DNA of 64,000 nt from Thalassia testudinum. Taxonomy: Eukaryota; Streptophyta; Magnoliopsida; Alismatales; Hydrocharitaceae. The position numbers were made by a program, and so were the translations under genes. The notes below the pieces were generated by a model. That model saw only the letters and a program-made list of their open reading frames with translations, made no database searches and was not told where the DNA came from. This document shows, one piece after another, positions 55,532 to 64,000 of this stretch. Numbering within the stretch: the stretch's first letter is position 1; the number at the start of each line of letters is the position of its first letter. The stretch covers positions 115,954,001-116,018,000 of the forward strand of contig JAZHRO010000013.1 in assembly GCA_037157565.1 (NCBI GenBank), in the 5' to 3' direction.

Positions 55532-56875
55532 CTAAACAGCACCGACGGCAAAATCAGAAGTGTCGCACATCATTTCGAAATCAAGCGACCAATCGGGTGG
55601 TTGGAGAATCGGGGAGTCGGAAATAGCACTTCGTAAAGTCTCGAAGTTACTGAGACATGAGGTATTAAATTCAAATGGGGTATCGGTAACCAGGAGATTC
55701 GTCAAAGACCTCGCAATTTTTGAAAAATCGCGTATAAATCTCCAATAGAAGCCGACATGGCCCAAGAATGATCTAATCTGCTTGACCGAGCTAGGTGGCG
55801 GTAAGTGGGAGATAATCTTTGATTTAGCCTGGCCGACCTCGAGTCCATTTTTGGAGATCCTGTGCCCTAGTACTATACCATCCCTCACCATGAAATGGCT
55901 TTTCTCCCAAGATAGTACTAGGTTCACCTCAATACATCATTTCAGGATCTTTGTGAGGTTATCAAGACAAGACGCAAAATCATCTCCAAAAATAGAGAAA
56001 TCATCCATGAATACCTCCACATAATCCCCAATCATGTCAGAGAAGATAGCCATCATACAATGCGTTGCAGAGGCCAAAGGGCATCCGCCTAAAGGTGAAT
56101 GTTCCAAAGGGGATGTGAATGTGGTCTTGTCCTGATTTTCCGGGCTAATTGCTACCTGATTATACCCGGAGTATCCATCCAGAAAGCAGAAGAAACTACG
56201 TCTGGCTAACCGTTCCAAGATCTGATCAATGAACAGCAAAGGAAAGTGATCCTGCTGGGTAGCCGTGTTTAGTTTCCTATAGTCTATGCAAACCTGCCAA
56301 GATGTCGCAGTGCGGGTCGAGATGGATTCACCCTTATCATTTTTTATAACGGTGAGTCCTGCTTTCTTGGGCACTATCTGAATCGGACTCACCCACTGGC
56401 TGTCTGAGATTGGATATACAATGCCTGCATCCAACCATTTGATGATCTCCTTCTTAACAACCTCTTGCATATTCGGGTTTAGCCATCTTTGAGGTTGTCT
56501 CGAAGGTTTCACCCCCTCATCCGTGTAAATGTGATGAGTGCAATACGAGGGGCGAATACCACGGAGATCAGCAATACTCCACCCAATAGCAGCCCTATGG
56601 TCTTGAAGTGTGGAAATTAATTGATGCTCCTGTTCTTGGGTTAAGTGGGCATTGATAATGACTGGATATGTCTCACTTTCGCCCAAGAACACGTATTTGA
56701 GTAAGTCAGGTAAGGGCTTTAATTCAATTACGGGTGGGTAAGAATCAGAACTAAAAGTAGGAGCAGAATCGAGGGTGGGAATCTGCTGATCCATGTACAC
56801 ATGAATTCTCGTTGAATCGCTTCCTGTGAAATCTATTGTGACTGCATTAACGGGAAACCCGTTAGCTGTAGTCAC
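55532..56875 (-). pseudogene. pol: E6 reverse transcriptase
   Basis: The minus-strand frame from 56875 contains the RT blocks ELKPLPDLLKYVFLG, HHIYTDEG, WLDAGIVYPISDS, VCIDYRKLN, CFLDGYSGYNQVA and FMDDFSIF. Near 56050-56110 the expected segment before MMAIFSD is scrambled by a one-base loss and a loss of about 16 bp that restores the frame, so the PATFQ-type residues are missing. A TGA at about 55934-55936 (CGA in relatives) lies before the connection domain, which continues to 55532. RT polymerises DNA from the RNA genome in the particle by family knowledge. This copy is inactive. Confidence 0.92.
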
Positions 56876-56881
56876 ATCTTC

Positions 56882-57700
56882 CTATAATAACAGGGGCGAT
56901 TCAGTAATATATGGATCGAGATAGCTGGATTCAGGGGTGCTGTGGTCAGAAGCACACCCCAAACAGTCAGATCCTCGAGGAGATATATGTAATGCAGTGG
57001 TTTCAATCCCATGTGGATCGAGGTCCGAGAACCCTGATAGTGTAGACGAATGAGACATTGGGTCATCACAAAGGAGCCCAATGTTACCACAGTAAGCCGA
57101 ATCTTCATCTTCACCATCCTCCTCTATTCGATCATAGTCAAAGTTCTTTGCTGCCCTGAATATGTCTAGCCGAAGTTGCTCATTGCCTAAGGCAATCTCC
57201 ATACACCCGGATGCACAATCGATGTTCGCTCGCGCTGTCGCCAGAAATGGGCGACCCAAAATAATTGGTGCATCTCGGAGATTAGGAGGAACTTCCATAT
57301 CGAGAATGAAAAAATCTGCAGGAAAGCAGAACCCACGGACTTTTACGATCACTTTCTCAACCACCCCCCTCGGTGTTTTGACTGATCTGTCAGCCAGCTG
57401 AATCGTAATCGAGGTGGGTTTCAACTCCCCAAATCGAAATCAATCAAATACGGCGGTGGGAGTTAAGTTGATGGACGAACCCAAATCTAGAAGGGCCCGA
57501 TCAAATGGAGAATCCCGCAAAAAGCAAGATATGAGTGGGGTGCTAGGGTCTTTCTTCTTTGGTGGTAGGTCAGCTAGAATCACGGCGCTAGCTTCTTTTG
57601 ACAGTATCGCCTGTAGTCCAATTCTCGGCTGTCGCTTCGGGGTACAGTAGTCCTTGAAGAACCTAGCGACAGCGGGAATGTGATCGATAGCCTCGAGGAG
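56882..57700 (-). pseudogene. pol: E6 protease region
   Basis: After the pre-protease motif (VHIQVPLLEAIDHIP...FFKDYCTPK) the frame has LLDLGSSINLTP, a retropepsin-type active site, near 57455-57490. It then has TIQLADRSVKTPRGVVEKV and PIILGRPFLATA, which are conserved in Athila-type proteases. A stop lies at 57440-57442, and a TAG at 56882-56884 separates it from RT. The frame is otherwise continuous with gag and RT, so gag-pol was one polyprotein frame up to the RNase H shift. Confidence 0.88.
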
Positions 57701-59752
57701 GGGGACCTGAATATGTACTTCTTTAAACATCGATTTCAGGTCCTCGAAATTCCGCGTGTCCTTTTTCCGTACTACCTTTCGTGTCAGAGCCTCAGGAAAA
57801 GGAACGGGAATCTTAGGGTTAAGTGGCCTCTTACCCTTATCTACCACAGGTGGCTCCTGAGATGCTGAAGGAGTCGAATCTGCTTGCGGCGAAGGGTGGG
57901 AAAAATCAGAACCCGCCTGCCTAGGTGGTGGATCGAATGTCTTCCTTCCGCTCCGCAATGAGATAGCGTGTGCATCAGCTTGCTGTCCATGAGGTGGTGG
58001 GGGAGCGGATGGGGCAGAATATGCGGGATTCTGCAAAGGTGGCTGGCCTTGCATGTAACTGGGTGGTGCAGGAGGCGCCTGTAGTATGGCGTGTGCCTGT
58101 CCCTGCGGTGCCTGAAACCTAGGCAGGGTGCCCTGGTTCTGTACATATCAAGGATTCGGGATGGGTTGGGAGGGCAAGGCTCCCTGAGTCCTATGCTCCT
58201 ACAATAGCTGGTTCTGCGTATTTTGTATGGTCTGAATCTAATCAGCCATCGCCTTCATTATCTGCAAGCTATCTTGTGTAGACTTCCTCATCGATTCTTG
58301 CAGCTCCTCTTTCAGCACCTCCAAAGGGTCAGCCCTCTTTGGAGGGTGGTTGGCAGCTTGGTGCAGTGGCTGGTATAACGAGCGGGGTTGCTGCTGCGGA
58401 GGTGGGAATGGCTGCTGCCTAGGATACGTGTTTTGAGCATTCCCGTATTGCATGGTCTGGTAGTGTGGATCTTGATGTGGTCTCTGTGAATTACCAGACC
58501 AGGAGAAGTTCGGATGCTGGCGCCAACCAGTGTTATATGTCTCTGAATACGGGTTATTACGCCCGTATCCTTGGATAGTGCTGACGTCCTCGTAGGCCAA
58601 AGACATCTGAGATGTATATCCATCAAAGGGATACGCATTATAATCTGTGGGTGGTGCGTAACCCTGGTCGTAGGGTACCAAATCTGGATTATTCACAGGA
58701 TCCTGATATGCGGGATCTCGTAAATACGGAGAAGATGCATCCCGAGTGAGTAGATTAACTCGAGCAGGTGCGACTCGGGGTGCATAGGAGGATCTTGCGG
58801 TGACAGAGCTCGATTCAGATTGACCTTGACTAATCTGGTCAATCTTCTTCTCAATCAGGTTCATTCTATCCAGCTACTTGACGATGATATCCATGTCGAC
58901 TCGAATAGAATCGGTGTGAGCCTCGTGGACACCAACCCGCTGCTGACCAGGCCGTTGGAACTGGTTCATAGATGCGGCATTCATTGAGTTCTCCGCTAAT
59001 GATTCAAACAGCTCAAATGCGCTGTTCTCATCTTTTGCGAGAAAATTCCCCCCGCTAGATGCATCAGCCAGATACCGATGTGTGTCATCTAGCCCATGGT
59101 AAAAAATCTGAGCTAAGTGCCATTTGGGTATACCATGATGCGAGCATTTTCGGAGAAGGTCATGTAATCTATCCCATGCCTCATGTAATTTCTCCCCAGC
59201 TCCCTGGGAGAAAGTCGTGATTGCACGTCGCATTGCATTTGTTCGATCGATTGGGAAGAACTTTTGCAGGAATTCACTTCGTAATTCCGGCCAGGTTCCA
59301 ATTGGCTTCCCAATAGTCTTGAACCAGTATAAAGCTTTGTCCCTTAGAGAGAATGGGAAAAGCTTCATCAGAACGATCCCGAGATCAATATTCCTGGGTC
59401 GGATCGTTTCAGCGAGTCGACTCAGGTCCTCAAGGTGCCGGAACGGATCTTCGCTTGAGTTCCCGTAGAAATGAGTGCTGATCAACCCAATTACATTGGA
59501 CTTGAGCTCAAACGCGTCTCCGCCTGTGGGAATTCTGACTAGCAGTGCAATGATGGGTGTGGCTGGGTCGTAAAAATCTCGCAGTTGTTCTCCTCGTGGC
59601 GGGTGCTGCATCCTGTCAAGCACTATCAGAATACGATCTATGCTCTGCTGATGCCGTTCCTCAGATTCAGCGACCCGGGCTTCCAGACGAGCCATCGGGT
59701 CCAGATTCTCAATGTCTTGACCCGGTCTAGGTCCAAGTCAAGGATTTGCCAT
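57701..59752 (-). pseudogene. gag: E6 gag
   Basis: The likely start is Met at 59752 (MANP...), since the frame runs into Met 59695 without other breaks. Codon 5 is TGA (59738-59740), probably from CGA. The capsid-like part (FELKSNVIGLISTHFYG, SEDPFRHLEDL, DKALYWFKTI, LRSEFLQKFFP) lies at about 59530-59200. A TAG at 58874-58876 and at least one stop between 58237 and 58055 interrupt it. The C-terminal part is Tyr/Asn/Gln/Pro-rich (YNTGWRQHPNFSW) with LRSGRK near 57960. I see no Cys-His knuckle, unlike E8. Gag forms the particle shell by family knowledge. Confidence 0.88.
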
Positions 59753-61420
59753 GGTGGCTCTTGGAGTAGAAGAAATGGGGGGAGAAGATGGTTCGGGCGA
59801 GGTGACTCGCCTCCTTGGGAGTGGCTCCCAAGGTCCAACCAAGTGAGGTCGAAGTGACCTCCTTCCATGCATACACCGCCCAATCCCTAGGGTGGTGTAG
59901 CCACACAAGACAAGGCTAAGGCCCTGCCAATCAAATGGTCCTTATAGATCAGGTGACCAGATTTTTCGTTAGGGATTTGAATTCCTGAAGATAAGTTCGT
60001 CGTACAACCGACTGAACGTGAATCCCGCCTCTCAAGTTAACCCAGCCAGTCTGGTTACGAGGGGACTAAGGGGAAGGTTCTTCCTTTGGCTTACGCCTCT
60101 GGTTCCGTTGACCCCCGAGCCGCGGTCATTTGACACTACCCCGCAGACTTAGTCACCAGGTTTGGCAAGAGAGATTAAACCCATTCAGTAGTACGACAAT
60201 GAACTCGGGTTGATTTCGTGTTTTAAAATCAGTTTTTAACCCATTTTCTTCAGTGGGGTTTGTGGTGAGTGGCCACAAGGTGACCAAGCTCACCGGCTAA
60301 CTAGACTTGATTAAGTCTAGGTTAGCCAAAAGTGTGGTCTCTATTTGTGACCCTAAAGGTTCAACCTAAGTTGCATGCACTTCTAGGGTTTTTCTGTATT
60401 TCAATAGACCACAAAAAATAATGTTGATTCTCTAATAATAATTGGAATCCAATTAATTTGAAATTTTGGGAGTAGATTCCTTTTTAAATTAGTTTTTCAG
60501 AAAATATTTTTTTTGGAATTTTTACTGTTTCAACCAAATTTTTAGGGAATTTTAAATATCAGGGGGTCAGATTTGGAACTTTGACCCCTGGATGGTTCTT
60601 CACTTTGAAACAGTATCAAATGATCTTCAAAAATTCGAAAAAAATATGGGAAATAAATCCAATTAGATCAGCTTTCAAACCCCACCATTCTAGTCAAAAC
60701 AGATTCGCAGATTGCTCGGAATCGCTTTTGGAACTTTGAAAATTTTTGAATCTGGGTCCATCTGACCCCCGTGCACTTCACGAATTTTTAAAAATTTTAT
60801 ACTTTGAGTTTTTTCAAAGTAACAGTGGAATTTGAAAGATGTTTTGAAAATGAAGGTTTTACCTGAATTTCATAATTTTTCGCTAACGGATTTTTTGGCA
60901 ATCGAATTTTTTTAAGTGAGATTTGAAATCTGGCCAAAAATCAGAAGGTGGTGGAAAAGCTTTTAAAGAGGTTTGAATTTGAAATTCAAGCCTTCCACCA
61001 AAAAATGCTTTTCTTTTTTTCTTTTTAATCTTTTGCACTTTTTTTTTGAAAAAGAATTTTTCAAAAGATTCAACGAAAATCTCTGTTTTTTTTTTCTAAC
61101 CTAGATTCGAAAGAAAACCTAATCTAGATTTTTTTCAAATTTTTTTTCTTTTTGATTTTTTTTAATTTCCACGAAAATAATAAAAATCTCTTTTTAAAAA
61201 AAAAAAAAAAGAAATTGCAGGAAGTAGATCTAGTCCTAGGGTTCAGAAAATAAACCTAATCTAAGAGAATGTGATGTGCACCTGATTTTTTTTTTCGCGC
61301 TCGTTGTGTGCGCAGATCCCTTTCTTTCTACCATGTTATCCTGCACATCAAAAAAAATGAAGTAGAGGCAGATTTGTCAATGATAAGTAAAAGATCGAAA
61401 TCAAGAAAAATGACGTTGCC
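59753..61420 (-). other. E6 5' leader
   Basis: No coding frame is supported. It is rich in A/T runs (60420-61210). It contains the leader motif at 60071-60106. Confidence 0.8.
60071..60106 (-). other. Conserved 5' leader motif
   Basis: In element sense GGAACCAGAGGCGTAAG, then CCAAAGGAAGAACCTTCCC. It includes a small hairpin GGAAG-AAC-CTTCC. The same motif lies in E3 (21983-22023) and, split by E1, in E2 (4305-4341 with 12240-12262). Confidence 0.78.
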
Positions 61421-61438
61421 TCCCCGGCAACAGCGCCA
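61421..61438 (-). other. E6 primer-binding site (tRNA-Asp)
   Basis: TGGCGCTGTTGCCGGGGA on the minus strand, three bases inside the LTR, one mismatch to the expected tRNA-Asp complement. Confidence 0.93.
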
Positions 61439-61441
61439 TTT

Positions 61442-63559
61442 TGTTGGGAGGTCGTAGATCACATTTTTGATAAAAGCGTCGTAGTATAGTTGCGAAATAC
61501 AATCCAACAAAGATATTGTTTTGAAAATAACGAGACTTTGAGTCCCGGTCATTCATCTCTGGGAGGCGTTGTTTTTGCTTTTGAAATCGATCTTAAAGCC
61601 GCTCTACTTTATTTAAACGACATGCTGGTGCGTAATATATAGGTAATTAAAGAATAGGCACTTAAATCACACAAATATGATAATCATTCAGCTCGTGGTG
61701 ATTTCGAACACATAAGAGATATATATATATAAAGTGAAATTTCATTCATCATTGGAGAGTTGTTGCACAAGGAAATCTAGAGGAAAGCTTATACATGAAA
61801 GCTTAGAAATTAAACCTAACTACCAGAAAACGATTGCATACGAGAATCAACGGGGGGATTTCGCATGCATCAATGGGGGAGAAGTAAGACTACACTACTA
61901 AGCAGTAAATGAAAGCAATAAAGATTATGAAGAGCATGATTTAAAGCTAGAAGAATAGAGGGCATTCAAGGGTGGTCCCCGATGGCCTGGGAGTGGTCGA
62001 GAGAAGGAGGGGCGGCCAATGGAACTTAGGCCGGCCCTTGGAGAGAGGTTGGGGAGCTGATCCAGCTTCCTGGCATGGAGATGGTGGCCTCCATGGTAGT
62101 GCTCAACTCGTGGAGGTGGAGTGGAGATGGAAGTGGCTAGCCTAAGTGGAATGGATGCCAAGGAAGTGAATGGGTGCAAATGGTCACCCAAGGGGTCTTT
62201 TCATAGACCTAAGGGAAGCTCTCTAGAGAATTATGGAATTCTCTAGAGAGGCCTATGGTGGGAGCTAATGGGAGAGTGAGAGAGAGAGGGTGGATGGTGG
62301 TTTTTAGATCCACCAAATGTGGATCTAAAAATTGAATGGCTCTTGGTTGCTATTTTTGGCAACCAAGGCAACCACACATGGTAGAGAGTTCTAGAGAACT
62401 CTAGGCTTGGATGGTGTGTGTGGGTGTGTGTGGGTCGAAGCTTAGGTGGCTAGGTTGATTAGGTTGGGTTCTAGTGGGTTTAGGTCAAGGTAGGTCTCAA
62501 ATTAGGGTTATAAACCCTAATTTACTAAGGTAAAGTGCAATTAAACTTCATACAAGTTTAATTGGGTGTGTGGAAACTTAATTGAGAGAAACAACTCAAT
62601 TAAGTCAGGTCTAGGTCAATTGGACTCTCACTGAGTCCAATTGGACAGTGTGTGCTGAGATCAGGGCTCAATTGGGCTCAATGAGTCCAATTGAATAGGC
62701 TGATGGAATTGACTAAGATCCAAGTCAATTAGGTTTAGTGAGGACCTAATTAGGTCCTTAGGGAGGTCTAGAGGTGATGCTCTAGGGTTAGGGAACCTTA
62801 ATTTAGGTTCCTACGGGGTTGGAATTGGGTTTAGGGACCTAGAGATCCAAGATCAAGGCTTAAATCTCAAAACAGGAATTGGAGAGCAGTATCAGACGTC
62901 TAATTATAGAATAAGACATCTTATACTCAAAAATCAGAAGTCCAGACTTGTTTTCTGGACGTCTAATCAGAGTCAGGAAGGGTTTCGGGTTCTGTTTTGG
63001 GTATTCTGCAGAAATTAGACGTTTGACAAAGTGTCTGGACGTCCAATAACACTGCAGAAGTGGGTTTGAAGTGTGCGGGAGTTGGCTAAGGGTCCTGGAT
63101 GTCTTAAAACTTATTTGGACGTCCAGAGAAGGGTTGGAACTAGGGTTTTAGGGCTTCCTAGGGTGTTGTGACCTAATCTAAGGGTGGCTAAGGCTTAGGG
63201 AAGTCTCTAGGCTATCCTAGGGCCAGGATGGATCTAAGCTCTTCACATTTTACTGCTTTATTCCTACTTAATAGAATAGCAAACTTTTAACCCCCTTACA
63301 TTATTATTCCTTCATCTAAACTAGGCCTTCTGCTTCAGCTCTGCTACAACTGCTGTTATTCCTGATCCAGCTCTTGATTAGCTTATTGCCTGCAGTTGAC
63401 ATAATGCACTTAATCAACACATTATAACATTATTTCATGCATAGCTAAAGGAAAGCTGCAAAGATGCAGACAATGCATATGTATGCGTGAATAGCCCTAA
63501 CTTATGCTAAGTCCTAGCTTAATCTAGGCCAATTAAGACCTATGGTTGCCGCGCAATCA
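61442..63559 (-). repeat. E6 5' LTR
   Basis: 2,118 bp, aligned end to end with 49680-51812. Palindromic ACGTC repeats are at 62895-63125 in U3. Confidence 0.96.
62895..63125 (-). promoter_or_regulatory. E6 U3 GGACGTCC-type repeat cluster
   Basis: Sites of the form (A/G)GACGTC(C/T) or close variants occur near 62897, 62959, 63019, 63037, 63097 and 63118, most also in the other LTR (51130-51370). ACGT-core palindromes are typical bZIP targets. An enhancer role is inferred. Confidence 0.5.
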
Positions 63560-63564
63560 ACAGC

Positions 63565-64000
63565 GTGCATGCCTCCACCACTACCAACACCACTGCCTAA
63601 GACCATCGTCATCCTCTCCTTCCTTCTTCCCTCTTCCACCCTCAGCATGAACCCAACTCCACACCCACCGCCACCAGCGCCAACCCAACAACCCATCATC
63701 CTCTCATCATCCGACCACCTAGCTCCTCCATCTCAACCATCGAGCGAGCTCTGGCCACCCCGCACCTCATCGTGACCATCAGCAGATCGGCCTCGCTCCA
63801 GTCCACCTCCGATGCACTCCTTGCAACCTATCTCAAGGGGAAGCACATCCCCTGTTCTCAACAGTGAACGTGGAATTACCTTTTACAGTGGAGTGCCATT
63901 ACCACATACATATTTCCCATTTATTGAGTATTTTATGTGTGTGATTTTATGAAGAACACCCTTGCTTTTCAATGAAGATGCTTACTCAACATATCTAGCC
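63565..64000 (+). repeat. E8 3' LTR, second part
   Basis: It continues the E8 LTR after E6 (C-rich, then AT-rich from 63880), with no end inside the window. A 77-codon Pro/Thr/Ser frame here is low complexity and not supported as a gene. Confidence 0.75.

Larger units (their letters stand above)
49680..63559 (-). mobile_element. E6: nearly full-length Athila-like retrotransposon
   Basis: 13,880 bp. Minus-strand order: 5' LTR, PBS, leader with conserved motif, gag, protease, RT, RNase H, integrase, 3' non-coding module, PPT, 3' LTR. Both LTRs are very similar (by eye a few per cent difference, mostly transitions), so it is the youngest-looking insertion. All genes carry stops or small indels. 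Confidence 0.97.
1..64000 (+). mobile_element. E8: outermost Athila-like LTR retrotransposon hosting the whole window
   Basis: Only pieces of E8 remain between younger insertions: gag at 15026-15282 and 44335-45277, protease and start of RT at 45278-46566, a 3' non-coding module at 47521-49138, and the 3' LTR at 49139-49679 and from 63565 to the window end. The gag frame reads straight across the 29-kb E7 insertion once one copy of GCTAC is removed, which shows that both sides are one element. The 5' LTR and gag start lie left of base 1. RNase H and integrase are missing. It is the oldest layer, because everything else is inserted in it directly or indirectly. Confidence 0.85.

Noticed and set aside
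63542..63775. A 77-codon Pro/Thr/Ser frame at the right end as a host gene exon
   Set aside because: It begins inside the E6 LTR and runs into the E8 LTR, across a transposon junction.

Overview
This window is plant nuclear DNA made entirely of nested LTR retrotransposons. I see no host gene, rRNA, tRNA gene or CRISPR array. The elements belong to the Athila side of Ty3/gypsy. Evidence for this is the Athila-style Gag and pre-protease motifs, an aspartic protease with a DLG active site, the order RT (FMDD) - RNase H - integrase, 5-bp target-site duplications, and primer-binding sites that match the 3' end of tRNA-Asp (TGGCGCCGTTGCC type). The host is an angiosperm. The sequence alone does not name the species.

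The layout is a set of nested boxes that I could place to the base from TG...CA ends and target-site duplications. The outermost element, E8 (+), starts left of the window and its 3' LTR runs off the right end, so all 64 kb lies inside one old element. E2 (-, 1-15025) is inserted in the E8 gag gene. E2 itself holds a truncated reverse-orientation LTR (F, 2700-4026) and a complete element E1 (+, 4342-12239, TSD GCTTG). E7 (-, 15283-44329, TSD GCTAC) is also inserted in E8 gag. When E7 is removed, the E8 Gag reading frame is continuous. E7 contains E3 (+, 19597-37620, TSD AGGGG). E3 contains a solo LTR E5 (-, 25171-35739, TSD GACCT), and E5 contains E4 (+, 25799-34406). A second solo LTR, E9 (-, 40948-44321, TSD AGTCA), sits in the last bases of the E7 LTR. 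E6 (-, 49680-63559, TSD ACAGC) is the youngest-looking insertion and splits the E8 3' LTR. Maximum depth is five (E8 > E7 > E3 > E5 > E4).

There are two kinds of element. E4, E6 and E8 carry gag-pol genes, all now broken. E1, E2, E3 and E7 carry no gag-pol. Each is about 7.4-7.9 kb once later insertions are removed and carries a different open frame: a Tyr/Pro/Asn-rich start followed by a long acidic part, with a W-S-x-x-K repeat in E1 and E7. These look like non-autonomous elements with a conserved protein of their own, which is the best candidate here for something undescribed.

All seven elements with an interior share one 3' architecture. After the coding part comes a small hairpin with a purine loop (stem around CAATG-AGGA-CATTG) followed by GGCATGGGGG. 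Then come 1.15-1.8 kb of non-coding sequence with family-specific iterated motifs. Then comes a second hairpin (TTGCTAG-GGA-CTAGCAA), a second GGCATGGGGG tract, and the LTR, which in most families itself begins with a TGAT...ATCA hairpin. Stem changes on both sides in several elements suggest that the structure, not only the sequence, is kept. The non-coding modules fall into three types (E1/E4; E2/E3/E7; E6/E8), and a 5' leader motif is shared by E2, E3 and E6. This suggests which autonomous relatives could mobilise which non-autonomous ones.
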